From Bacteroidales bacterium (lineage in GTDB: Bacteria; Bacteroidota; Bacteroidia; Bacteroidales; P3), in the NCBI GenBank assembly GCA_012837565.1, contig DUQY01000158.1, positions 1-10,478 on the forward strand: a stretch of DNA of 10,478 bases, given 5' to 3'. Of the stretch, positions 1-6,521 are shown piece by piece. Within the stretch, counting starts at the first letter, position 1; the number at the start of each line of letters is the position of its first letter. The notes beneath the pieces were generated by a model, which worked only from the letters and a program-made list of their open reading frames with translations, ran no database searches and was not told the DNA's origin. A program made the translations under genes and the position numbers.

Positions 1-57
1 ATATTCTACAAAGGAACAAATAAATATCAAATGAAAGACAAAAGAGGCAAAATATAA
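1..57 (+). CDS. C-terminal 18 codons of a gene entering from the left, possibly IstB-like ATPase
   Basis: Frame 1 is open from the window edge to the TAA at 55-57 and encodes an 18-residue lysine-rich tail (IFYKGTNKY, then QMKDKRGKI). IstB helper ATPases often end with a short segment of the form hydrophobic-x-x-KG-x-x-x-Y/R followed by basic residues, which this resembles. The terminal-type repeats directly after the stop support the idea. With only 18 codons, a chance open frame cannot be excluded. Confidence 0.33.
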   Translation: MFYKGTNKYQMKDKRGKI

Positions 58-77
58 ACCATTAAAAATGTCCATTA
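56..77 (+). repeat. 22-bp direct repeat, copy 1 (internal)
   Basis: The unit is AAACCATTAAAAATG followed by TCCATTA. It is identical to the copy at 96-117 over all 22 bases and begins within the stop codon of the preceding open frame. The sequence after it (GAGAG) differs from that after copy 2, which fits an internal transposase-binding repeat rather than an element terminus. The direct observation is the exact repeat; the role is inferred. Confidence 0.75.
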
Positions 78-95
78 GAGAGTAACGTCAAGAAA

Positions 96-117
96 AAACC
101 ATTAAAAATGTCCATTA
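96..117 (+). repeat. 22-bp direct repeat, copy 2 (probable terminal copy)
   Basis: This is an exact second copy of the 56-77 unit, offset by 40 bp, leaving an 18-bp non-repeated spacer. It is followed by CA at 118-119, giving the ...ACA ending expected for the right end of an IS21-like element. No third copy is visible in the next 40 bp. The 22-bp unit with an 18-bp spacer is too short for a CRISPR repeat-spacer arrangement. Confidence 0.75.
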
Positions 118-119
118 CA

Positions 120-358
120 CCTATTATTAGACCAAAAAACCAAACGCTGAAAGAATTTACTGAATCGCTGTTTTAAAAAATTGATTCAAAGATCTAGAAA
201 ATTAATACGCAGAAAGAAAAAACCAACATAAAGGGGTGAGTTTTTGATTAGAATTAGTAATTTTGCAATATATTTACTTTTTCAGAGTTTTAGTAGTTTG
301 TAATAACTATTGAACAAAAGAGGTATTTACTAAGATAAAACTATTAATTATATAAGAA
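120..358. other. Intergenic region between IS-like end and the first complete gene
   Basis: This stretch is AT-rich and has no open frame longer than about 20 codons. It should hold the promoter and 5' leader of the gene at 359. The closest match to a Bacteroidota -7 element (TAnnTTTG) is GTAGTTTG at 293-300, one mismatch, with no convincing -33 TTTG at the right distance. I see no tRNA, riboswitch or strong hairpin here. Confidence 0.5.
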
Positions 359-1075
359 ATGAAACGTAGGAATTTTAAGATACTGGCAATTGCTTTGATT
401 TTATTCTCTTTATCAACTCCTTTAAAAGCTCAAATATTTAAAGGAATGCTTATTGGAGGGGTTAATTTTGCTCAAATGAATGGAGACCAATCTTTCGGTT
501 TTAATAGAATTGGTTTAAATACAGGAATAGGGGTTATGGCTCCTTTAAATAATAAAAGAACTTGGCTAATGAGCATGGAGGTGCTTTACAACCAACTTGG
601 AGCAAAAGAATCTCTTGACCCATTCAAATACAATACTACAATACAATATGTTTCTATACCTGTTTTGGTTCATTTTGAAGATAAGGTAGGGAGATGGACC
701 TTTGGAGCAGGACTGCAATATTCAAGATTAATTGATGTTAATGAGGATTGGGGACTTCCAGAGCCAGCAATTAAATATATGGATAGACCTCTTATGGAAA
801 CAGTTAAGGATTTCAATAGGGATGATTTTTCTTTTATCTTTGATATTAGATTTAGAATATGGGAAAGATTAAAATTTAATTTTAGGTATCAATACTCCAT
901 TGTTCCTATTAGAAAAGATGTAACATATTATAATAGTTTTCCATTAAGCTCACCTGATTATAAATCGTGGAAAAGAGATTTTTATCATAATGCATTATCA
1001 CTTAGGTTGATTTATGTAATAAATGAGCGTTCTACTAAGGAACTTGATAGAAATATTTATCGTGAAATGTATTAA
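359..1075 (+). CDS. Outer-membrane beta-barrel protein, PorT-like
   Basis: This 238-residue protein starts with a classical signal peptide: basic MKRRNFK, a hydrophobic core at about residues 8-20, and a probable signal peptidase I site after LKA (residue 24). The mature part is made of short alternating hydrophobic/polar segments rich in Gly and aromatic residues. Near its N-terminus lies a GGVNFAQMNGD...GLNTGIG stretch typical of the Bacteroidota PorT-family or OMP_b-brl_2 barrels. It should be an eight- to ten-strand outer-membrane barrel. About 20 charged residues follow the last predicted strand (LSLRLIYVI). It is the first gene of a tight plus-strand unit, 13 bp before coaD. Ligand and exact function cannot be read. 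It need not be the PorT of type IX secretion, because this fold has many paralogues per genome. Confidence 0.8.
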   Translation: MKRRNFKILAIALILFSLSTPLKAQIFKGMLIGGVNFAQMNGDQSFGFNRIGLNTGIGVMAPLNNKRTWLMSMEVLYNQLGAKESLDPFKYNTTIQYVSIPVLVHFEDKVGRWTFGAGLQYSRLIDVNEDWGLPEPAIKYMDRPLMETVKDFNRDDFSFIFDIRFRIWERLKFNFRYQYSIVPIRKDVTYYNSFPLSSPDYKSWKRDFYHNALSLRLIYVINERSTKELDRNIYREMY

Positions 1076-1088
1076 TCTTTAAGATAAA

Positions 1089-1571
1089 ATGAAGAATAAA
1101 CGTATTGCAATATTTCCTGGGTCATTTGATCCAATTACCAAAGGACATGAATCTGTTGTTTTAAGAGCATTAACTCTGTTTGATGAAGTGTTTGTAGCAA
1201 TAGGAGAGAACACCTCTAAAAAAGGCTTCTTCCCAATACAGCAGCGATTAGAATGGATAAGAACAACCTTTGAAGATTATCCAGAGGTGAAAGTTGAATC
1301 ATTTTCTTCGCTCCTTGTTGATTATTGTCGTGAAAAACAAGCTAAATATATTTTAAGGGGATTAAGAAATTCTGTTGATTTTCAATATGAAAGAAATATA
1401 GCTCTGATAAATCAAGAGTTAAACTCAGAAATAGAAACAATATTCCTTCTTACCAAACCTCAGGACACAGCAATAAGTTCTTCATTTGTTAGGGAAATAT
1501 TGTCATTTGGTGGAGATGCAAGTAAGTTTATCCCTTCCAAAATTACTATAAAACCTATGAAATACCTATAA
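1089..1571 (+). CDS. coaD: Phosphopantetheine adenylyltransferase
   Basis: CoaD transfers AMP from ATP to 4'-phosphopantetheine, giving dephospho-CoA, the penultimate step of coenzyme A synthesis in the cytoplasm. The 160-residue length is normal for the family. Visible motifs are FPGSFDPITKGH at residues 9-20, whose TKGH is the (H/T)xGH nucleotidyltransferase signature. The family block LRGLRNSVDFQYE lies at 89-101, and the C-terminal ATP-binding SSSFVRE at 130-136. The ATG at 1089 places the first beta strand (RIAIFPGSF) at the usual distance from the N-terminus. It sits 13 bp after the beta-barrel gene and 5 bp before the flavin reductase gene, so the genes are probably co-transcribed. Nothing is truncated or missing. 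Confidence 0.97.
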   Translation: MKNKRIAIFPGSFDPITKGHESVVLRALTLFDEVFVAIGENTSKKGFFPIQQRLEWIRTTFEDYPEVKVESFSSLLVDYCREKQAKYILRGLRNSVDFQYERNIALINQELNSEIETIFLLTKPQDTAISSSFVREILSFGGDASKFIPSKITIKPMKYL

Positions 1572-1576
1572 TAGCA

Positions 1577-2155
1577 ATGGCAAAAGTTAACTTTAAACCA
1601 GGGACAATGATATATCCGCTACCAGCCCTTATGGTTAGTTGTGGAGAAACTCCTGAGGAATATAATATAATAACAGTTTCTTGGGTAGGAACAATTTGTT
1701 CAAACCCTCCAATGTGTTATATTTCTGTTCAAAAAGCAAGGCACTCTCACGCAATCATTTCAAGAACTAAATCATTTGTCCTAAACCTAACAACGAAAGA
1801 CCTTGCAAGAGTAACGGATTGGTCAGGTGTTAAGTCAGGAAAAGATTGTAATAAGTTTGAAGAAACAGGATTAACTTCTATTCCAGCTGAAAAGATTAAA
1901 GCACCAATGATAGAGGAAAGTCCTCTTTGCATTGAATGTGAGGTTGTGGAGATAAAAGAACTAGGCTCTCACGATATGTTTATTGCAAATGTTGTTAATG
2001 TTTCTGCTGATGAAAAATACATAAATCCAGAAACTAATAGTTTTGAGCTAGAGAAAGCAAACCTATTAGCATATTCGCATGGCAAATATTATGCTCTTGG
2101 AGAGAAGTTAGGCTTCTTTGGATACTCTGTTGAAAAGAAAAAAAGAAAAAGATAA
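1577..2155 (+). CDS. Flavin reductase-like FMN-binding protein
   Basis: This 192-residue protein fits the flavin reductase (DIM6/NTAB, split-barrel FMN-binding) family. Visible landmarks are an N-terminal PGTMIYPLPALMVSC strand pair. Next comes the TVSWVGTICSNPPM segment (residues 33-46), which usually contributes to the flavin pocket, then a VQKARHSHAII stretch (51-61) and a SFVLNL strand (66-71). Family members bind FMN and reduce it or use it in electron transfer; many homologues of this type have no assigned substrate. The C-terminus ends in a strongly basic tail (KKKRKR). The gene starts 5 bp after coaD and ends 17 bp before xerD, so it belongs to the same unit. The neighbours do not reveal its redox partner. 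Confidence 0.88.
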   Translation: MAKVNFKPGTMIYPLPALMVSCGETPEEYNIITVSWVGTICSNPPMCYISVQKARHSHAIISRTKSFVLNLTTKDLARVTDWSGVKSGKDCNKFEETGLTSIPAEKIKAPMIEESPLCIECEVVEIKELGSHDMFIANVVNVSADEKYINPETNSFELEKANLLAYSHGKYYALGEKLGFFGYSVEKKKRKR

Positions 2156-2172
2156 CGTTTTGTTTATAATGA

Positions 2173-3114
2173 ATGTGGAATAGCTATTTAAAAGGTTTTA
2201 AGTCGTATCTATTACTTGAAAGAGGTTTGTCTGAAAACACAAAAGAGGCATACTTAAGGGATTGTAATCGTCTTTTTTCCTTTTTAGATGATAACTATCC
2301 AACAATTAACGTTAAAACCTTAAAGTATCATCACCTACAAAAGTTTCTTAATACTCTTCAAAATCCAGAGAAAGATAAAGAAACAAGACTACTTAAAATA
2401 AGTTCTCAAAAACGATTAATTTCAGGGATAAGATCATTTTATAAATATCTTTTGATTGAAGATATTGTTGATAATGACCCAACAGAACTTATTGAATTAC
2501 CCCGACTTGATAGCAAGTTACCAGTTGTATTGTCAAATGAAGAAATTATAAGGATGATAGATTCAATTGATAAATCGAACTATAAGGGTGCTTGGATGAA
2601 TTTAATGATTGAGGTTCTTTATGGTGCAGGACTAAGAGTGTCGGAGCTTCTGAACTTAAAGATTAGCGATATTTATAAGAGTCAAGAATTAATTAAGGTT
2701 ATAGGGAAAGGCGACAAGGAGCGATGGGTTCCATTAAATAAGATAGCATTTAAGCAAATTGATTTGTTTCTCAAGAACACACGTTCAAAAATTAAGCCAT
2801 CAAAGGGTTGTGAAAAGTTTATTTTCTTAAACCAAAGAGGAGGGAAGCTTTCAAGAATATCAGTTTTTAAGGCAGTAAAGGAAGTAGCACTTATTGCAGG
2901 TATAGAAAAAAACATTCATCCACATACTTTGCGTCATAGTTTTGCAACAGAACTTATGCTTGCAGGTGCAGATATTATGGTTGTTAGAGAGCTAATGGGA
3001 CATGCAAGCGTTCGTTCTACAGAAATCTATACTCATCTAAACGTAAAGCACCTCAAAGAAACATTATTACTTTATCATCCACTTTATAACCAAAATATAA
3101 AAAGACTAGACTAA
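2173..3114 (+). CDS. xerD: Site-specific tyrosine recombinase, XerD-type
   Basis: Xer recombinases resolve chromosome dimers at the dif site during cell division. The 313-residue protein has an N-terminal SAM-like core-binding domain (about 1-105, with GLSENTKEAYLRD and the SGIRSFYKYL helix). The C-terminal catalytic domain carries the full active-site set: Arg155 in GAGLRVSELL, Lys179 in GKGDKERWVPL, His251 and Arg254 in HPHTLRHSFA, His277 in MGHASVRSTE, and nucleophile Tyr286 in IYTHL. An in-frame upstream start is excluded, because the ATG at 2169 is in another frame and stops after four codons. It is the last gene of its unit; its stop overlaps that of the convergent lipoprotein gene. XerC or another chromosomal integrase is possible, but length and C-terminal pattern suit XerD. 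No mobile-element partner genes are adjacent. Confidence 0.9.
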   Translation: MWNSYLKGFKSYLLLERGLSENTKEAYLRDCNRLFSFLDDNYPTINVKTLKYHHLQKFLNTLQNPEKDKETRLLKISSQKRLISGIRSFYKYLLIEDIVDNDPTELIELPRLDSKLPVVLSNEEIIRMIDSIDKSNYKGAWMNLMIEVLYGAGLRVSELLNLKISDIYKSQELIKVIGKGDKERWVPLNKIAFKQIDLFLKNTRSKIKPSKGCEKFIFLNQRGGKLSRISVFKAVKEVALIAGIEKNIHPHTLRHSFATELMLAGADIMVVRELMGHASVRSTEIYTHLNVKHLKETLLLYHPLYNQNIKRLD

Positions 3115-3707
3115 GCTCTCTTTTTTGAACCTTTTTTGTCAAGTTCAAAGCACCCAACACTTACTTTTCTTGTTGATATATCTATTACACTATATTCAAT
3201 ATAACAGCCATAATAACTACTGTTCCATTCTTCATAGCAATTATATATATCTGCTCCATATCTTTCGAAATCGTCCATAAACTTAGTTTCTGATCTAAAG
3301 GTTTTTGTTATCTGGTCTAAGAAAGTAATTTCTCCAATATAGTAATTTGTATAATTAAGATTATAAGCAGTATTATGCCATTTCCCAAATCTATCTAAGG
3401 CGTAGGTAGGTTTACTGGTATAATATTCAAATTTTGACTCCGTAATCTTATTTCTGCTATTGTATATTAAAATATAAACAATTGAACCATTTGAATTGGT
3501 TAATTGAGCTATTCCATGTGAATTTGATTCTACATATAGGCCTTGATCTTCTAATTTCTCAATGACTTCAAAAACATTATCTCCATTATAAGCTTGTAGT
3601 TCAGATATTTTTGAATCTAAATCGTCCACATCATAATCATCATACTTACAGGCTGAAAATAAAACTAAAATAAATAATGGCAATAATAATAAGTTAAGTT
3701 TCTTCAT
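3111..3707 (-). CDS. Hypothetical lipoprotein
   Basis: I do not recognise the family. The 198-residue product has a lipoprotein signal peptide: MKKLN, a Leu/Phe-rich core, and the lipobox FSAC with lipidated Cys20. Right after it comes KYDDYDVDD, an acidic tract after a Lys that resembles the surface-export signal (K followed by D/E residues) described for Bacteroidota surface lipoproteins. The mature part is rich in Tyr and Asn with alternating beta-type segments (for example GSIVYILIYNS and YYIGEITFL). It has three further cysteines (157, 168, 186) and a basic end (KKGSKKRA). It has its own promoter candidate at 3750-3757 and is transcribed alone, divergent from the rpmF operon. Its last codons overlap the end of xerD by 4 bp. 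Confidence 0.8.
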   Translation of the reverse strand: MKKLNLLLLPLFILVLFSACKYDDYDVDDLDSKISELQAYNGDNVFEVIEKLEDQGLYVESNSHGIAQLTNSNGSIVYILIYNSRNKITESKFEYYTSKPTYALDRFGKWHNTAYNLNYTNYYIGEITFLDQITKTFRSETKFMDDFERYGADIYNCYEEWNSSYYGCYIEYSVIDISTRKVSVGCFELDKKGSKKRA

Positions 3708-3749
3708 TTTTTACAGGATTTAAGTTTGATTTCTTCTATTAATTATCTG

Positions 3750-3757
3750 CAAATGTA
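3750..3757 (-). promoter_or_regulatory. Candidate -7 promoter element for the lipoprotein gene
   Basis: On the minus strand this reads TACATTTG, a perfect match to the Bacteroidota -7 consensus TAnnTTTG. It lies 43 bp upstream of the lipoprotein start, giving a predicted leader of about 35 nt. No clear TTTG -33 element is present at the expected distance. In DNA this AT-rich, chance matches occur, so position is the main support. Confidence 0.5.
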
Positions 3758-3797
3758 AAAAAAATCTTATTCATATATAAAATATAGAAAAAAAATG

Positions 3798-3805
3798 TAT
3801 CTTTG
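3798..3805 (+). promoter_or_regulatory. Candidate -7 promoter element for the DUF177-rpmF-plsX-fabH operon
   Basis: The sequence TATCTTTG followed by CA is a perfect match to the Bacteroidota -7 consensus TAnnTTTG. It sits 45 bp upstream of the DUF177 start, so transcription would begin near 3811-3813 with a leader of about 40 nt. The -33 region (about 3771-3780) is A/T-only and lacks a good TTTG. A second match at 3721-3728 (TAAGTTTG) is about 120 bp from the gene and less likely. Confidence 0.6.
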
Positions 3806-3850
3806 CAAGCTCAAAACGTATAAAACAATAAGGTTATAGAAAAGGATATA

Positions 3851-4348
3851 ATGAATTATTCAATTGATTTTGCATCTCTGGTACTTGGAGAACATAGGTT
3901 TGATTTTGAAATAGATAAGTCCTTATTCGAAAAGTTTGAGAATGAAGATATTTTAGGTGCAAACATCAATGTAAGAGTTGATTTGTTGAAGGAGGAAAGG
4001 ATGTTAACCTTTAATTTTACTTTTAAAGGAACCTTAAATGTTTTGTGTGATAGGTGTTTAGACCCATTAGATGTAAAAATCAAAGGAGATAATACCTTGT
4101 TTGTTAAATTTGGAGACAAATATCTCGAAGAAAAAGATGATGTAATAATTATCTCTAATAGAGAAGATGTAATTGATCTTTCACAGCATATATATGAATA
4201 CATTTTATTAACTAAACCAATGAAATGTGTACATGAACTAAGTAAATGTAATAGTGATATTGTAGAAAGAATCAATAAAAAAGAAGAAAATAATGATGAA
4301 AGTATAGATCCACGTTGGAATGTACTTAAGAATATAAAATTTGAATAA
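3851..4348 (+). CDS. DUF177 (YceD-like) protein, probable 23S rRNA accumulation factor
   Basis: DUF177/YceD proteins are found almost always just before rpmF, and E. coli YceD is linked to 23S rRNA accumulation. This 165-residue protein shows the family hallmarks: CDRC at 66-69 following a beta-rich N-terminal half, then the DLSQHIYEYILLTKPMKCVHE block at 109-129, and the closing DPRWNVLKNI (153-162). Cys66, Cys69, Cys126 and Cys133 could form a metal site, which is inference. The rpmF start is 22 bp downstream. The gene follows a good -7 element and is the first of its operon. The strong family context makes the call firm, although the biochemical role is poorly known. Confidence 0.9.
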   Translation: MNYSIDFASLVLGEHRFDFEIDKSLFEKFENEDILGANINVRVDLLKEERMLTFNFTFKGTLNVLCDRCLDPLDVKIKGDNTLFVKFGDKYLEEKDDVIIISNREDVIDLSQHIYEYILLTKPMKCVHELSKCNSDIVERINKKEENNDESIDPRWNVLKNIKFE

Positions 4349-4370
4349 TAACATTTTAAAATACTAAAAA

Positions 4371-4556
4371 ATGGCACATCCAAAACGCAAAATCTCTCCT
4401 CAGAGATCAGCAAAAAGAAGAACACACCATAAAGTTGAATCTGTACAACTTGCAGCTTGTAGCAACTGTGGATCAACTGTTATATATCACAGAGTTTGTC
4501 CTGAATGTGGATACTACAAAGGAAAACTAGCGATAGACAAGGGAGCAACAGCATAA
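4371..4556 (+). CDS. rpmF: 50S ribosomal protein L32
   Basis: L32 is a small zinc-ribbon protein of the large ribosomal subunit. The 61 residues begin with the basic family N-terminus (MAHPKRKISPQRSAKRRTHH). They carry a complete four-cysteine zinc site: CSNC at 30-33 and CPEC at 43-46, followed by GYYKGK. This is the zinc-binding (C+) form, not a cysteine-less paralogue. The start is preceded by an A-rich stretch (TACTAAAAA) instead of a Shine-Dalgarno site, as is common in Bacteroidota. It lies between DUF177 and plsX, the classic arrangement. Confidence 0.98.
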   Translation: MAHPKRKISPQRSAKRRTHHKVESVQLAACSNCGSTVIYHRVCPECGYYKGKLAIDKGATA

Positions 4557-4573
4557 TCTAAATCTTCTTTATT

Positions 4574-5530
4574 ATGAGGATAGGATTTGATGCAATGGGA
4601 GGCGATTATGCTCCCCAAGCTACTATATTAGGAGCTATTCTTGCTAAAAGAGAGCTCTCTGAACAAGACAGAATAGTACTTTTTGGCAATAAAGATGTTA
4701 TTATTGAACATCTTGAGCTTAATGGTGCTTCGGTTGATGATTTTGATATTGTTGATGCACCTGAAGTAATTGACATGCATGACAAACCAATCAAAGCACT
4801 TCAAAATAAACCGAACTCTTCAATTGCCCTTGGTTTCAGTTATCTGAAAGAAGGTAAAATTGATACTTTTTCTAGTGCAGGTAATACTGGTGTTATGCTA
4901 GTTGGAACTATGTATAATGTTGGAGTGGTGGAAGGAATTATCCGTCCATGTTTTGCAGCATTACTTCCTAAACAAAATGGTGGATTAACTGTTATGGTTG
5001 ATGTTGGGGTTAATCCTGATGCAAAACCAGAACAGATTTACCAGTTTGGAGTTTTAGGTAGTTTCTACGCTCAATACTCTCTTAATGTTGAAAATCCTAA
5101 GGTTGGATTATTAAATATTGGAGAAGAAGAAGAAAAGGGTAATGTTCAATCTCAGGCTGCTATGCAATTAATGAAAGGTTCAAAAGACTTTAATTTTATA
5201 GGTAATGCTGAGCCTAGTGAGATTTTTGATGACAATTTTGACGTTATTGTTTGCGATGGTTTTATAGGAAACTTAATCATGAAACAAACTGAAGCTTTTG
5301 CTAGGATAATGGTTAAGAGTGGAGTGAAAAACGATTTCATAAAGAATTGTAACTACGAAATATATGGAGGTTTACCTCTTCTTGGAGCAAAGAAAGTTGT
5401 TATTGTAGCTCATGGAGTATCAAACGAAAGAGCTATTAAATCAATGTTACTTCAATCAAAAACCATGTATGAGTCAAATATAAATGATCATATAGAAAAG
5501 GTTTTAAAACAGAATCTAAATAATTTGTAA
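4574..5530 (+). CDS. plsX: Phosphate acyltransferase PlsX
   Basis: PlsX makes acyl-phosphate from acyl-ACP and phosphate; PlsY then uses it to acylate glycerol-3-phosphate, the entry to phospholipid synthesis. The 318-residue length is typical. Family landmarks are the N-terminal GFDAMGGDYAP (4-14), DAPEVIDMHDKP (61-72), SAGNTGVML (101-109), LLNIGEEEEKGN (179-190), DVIVCDGFIGN (223-233) and GLPLLGAKKVVIVAHG (266-281). The protein is cytoplasmic or peripherally membrane-bound. The ATG at 4574 puts the DAMGGD loop at its usual place. It is 17 bp after rpmF, and a single base separates its stop from the fabH start, so translation is probably coupled. Confidence 0.97.
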   Translation: MRIGFDAMGGDYAPQATILGAILAKRELSEQDRIVLFGNKDVIIEHLELNGASVDDFDIVDAPEVIDMHDKPIKALQNKPNSSIALGFSYLKEGKIDTFSSAGNTGVMLVGTMYNVGVVEGIIRPCFAALLPKQNGGLTVMVDVGVNPDAKPEQIYQFGVLGSFYAQYSLNVENPKVGLLNIGEEEEKGNVQSQAAMQLMKGSKDFNFIGNAEPSEIFDDNFDVIVCDGFIGNLIMKQTEAFARIMVKSGVKNDFIKNCNYEIYGGLPLLGAKKVVIVAHGVSNERAIKSMLLQSKTMYESNINDHIEKVLKQNLNNL

Positions 5531-5531
5531 T

Positions 5532-6521
5532 ATGACAAAAATAAGAGCTGCAATTACAGCAGTTGAAGGATACTTACCTGATTATATTCTGACAAATGAA
5601 GAATTAAGTGAGATGGTTGATACTACCGATGAGTGGATAATGACTCGTATAGGTATTAAAGAGCGTCATATTTTAAAAGAAAAAGGTAAGGGTTCATCAG
5701 ATTTAGGGGAAGTTGTAGTTAAAAATATCCTTAAAAAGAAAAATATAGATCCATCTGAAATAGAACTTTTGATTTGTTGTACTGTAACGCCAGATATGTT
5801 ATTCCCTGCAACCTCAAATATTATTGCAGACAAATGCGGAATTAAAAACGGATTTGGTTTTGACATTAATGCAGGATGTTCAGGTTTTATTAATGGACTT
5901 ACAACTGCTGCAAAATATATTGAAAGTGGTTTTGTTAAGAAAGTAATCGTTGTTGGAGCTGAAAAGATGTCAACAATTGTAGATTACACTGATAGATCTG
6001 TTTGCCCAATTTTTGGAGATGGTGCTGGAGCAATTTTGCTTGAAGCAACAGAAGAAGAAGTTGGTTTTATGGATGCTATTCTTTTAGCTGATGGAGTTGG
6101 CAAGAAACACCTTCACCAAAAAGCAGGTGGAAGTGTTAATCCACCAACTCATGAAACAATTGATAATAGAGAACATTATATCTATCAAGAAGGACAGCAA
6201 GTTTTTAAATGGGCTGTTACGAAAATGGCTGAAGCTACTGAGGCGTTAATGAAGAGAAATAACTTAATCTCTGATAATATTTCATATCTTCTCCCTCACC
6301 AAGCAAATTTAAGAATCATTACAGCAACAGGAGAAAGACTAGGTTTAGACCCTAAGAAAGTATTGATAAATATAGAAAAATACGGAAATACCACTTCTGC
6401 AACAATTCCATTATTAATGTGGGAGAATCAAGATAAATTCAAAAAAGGTGATAACTTAATACTTACAGCTTTTGGAGCAGGATTTACTTGGGGTGCAATT
6501 TGGATAAAATGGGCAATCTAA
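5532..6521 (+). CDS. fabH: 3-oxoacyl-ACP synthase III (KAS III)
   Basis: FabH condenses acetyl-CoA (or a branched acyl-CoA) with malonyl-ACP, starting fatty acid synthesis in the cytoplasm. The 329-residue protein has the full Cys-His-Asn catalytic triad: Cys116 in DINAGCSGF, His256 in LLPHQANLR and Asn286 in KYGNTTSAT. Other landmarks are TTDEWIMTRIGIKERH (31-46), FGDGAGAILL (161-170) and the C-terminal GAGFTWGA. The triad shows it is a functional thiolase-fold synthase; primer preference cannot be read. It starts right after plsX, and its last 13 bases overlap the start of the downstream hydrolase gene. A second FabH elsewhere in the genome is possible. Confidence 0.97.
   Translation: MTKIRAAITAVEGYLPDYILTNEELSEMVDTTDEWIMTRIGIKERHILKEKGKGSSDLGEVVVKNILKKKNIDPSEIELLICCTVTPDMLFPATSNIIADKCGIKNGFGFDINAGCSGFINGLTTAAKYIESGFVKKVIVVGAEKMSTIVDYTDRSVCPIFGDGAGAILLEATEEEVGFMDAILLADGVGKKHLHQKAGGSVNPPTHETIDNREHYIYQEGQQVFKWAVTKMAEATEALMKRNNLISDNISYLLPHQANLRIITATGERLGLDPKKVLINIEKYGNTTSATIPLLMWENQDKFKKGDNLILTAFGAGFTWGAIWIKWAI

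Larger units (their letters stand above)
1..119 (+). mobile_element. Right end of an IS21-like insertion sequence (partial, enters from the left)
   Basis: Three things point to the end of an insertion sequence. A reading frame is open from base 1 and stops at 55-57. It is followed at once by two copies of a 22-bp direct repeat, 40 bp apart. The second copy runs into ATTACA, so the reverse complement of this end begins TGTAATGGACATT. IS21-family elements are known to have ends starting with TG(T), multiple internal terminal repeats, and the istB gene finishing close to the right end. The arrangement matches this, and the likely outer boundary is 119. The other end and any target duplication lie outside the window, so the family assignment is inference. 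Confidence 0.42.

Noticed and set aside
56..117. CRISPR-like repeat pair
   Set aside because: Only two 22-bp copies with an 18-bp spacer, no third copy and no cas genes; a transposon end explains them better.
108..176. Small open frame of 22 codons starting in the second repeat (MSITPIIRP...)
   Set aside because: It starts inside the repeat, where the identical first copy gives only five codons before a stop; there is no ribosome-binding context and nothing recognisable in the peptide.
2173..3114. XerD-type gene as the integrase of an integrative element
   Set aside because: It has the length and motifs of the chromosomal Xer enzymes, sits inside a housekeeping operon, and no attachment site, tRNA or cargo genes are next to it.
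3123..3150. Inverted repeat as a terminator for xerD or the lipoprotein gene
   Set aside because: The stem is about 7 bp and AT-rich with a 12-nt loop, lies inside the lipoprotein coding end, and no T-run follows on either strand.
3721..3728. TAAGTTTG as the promoter of the DUF177 operon
   Set aside because: It matches the -7 consensus but lies about 120 bp from the gene, while a match with better spacing exists at 3798-3805.
3856..4476. 206-codon open frame on the minus strand opposite DUF177 and rpmF
   Set aside because: It lies antisense to two well-supported genes, has the Ser/Leu-rich composition of a shadow frame and no family features.
6488..6508. TTG start extending the PhnP-like hydrolase by seven residues
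   Set aside because: The added residues (MGCNLDK) do not fit the family N-terminus, and an ATG is present at the expected place.
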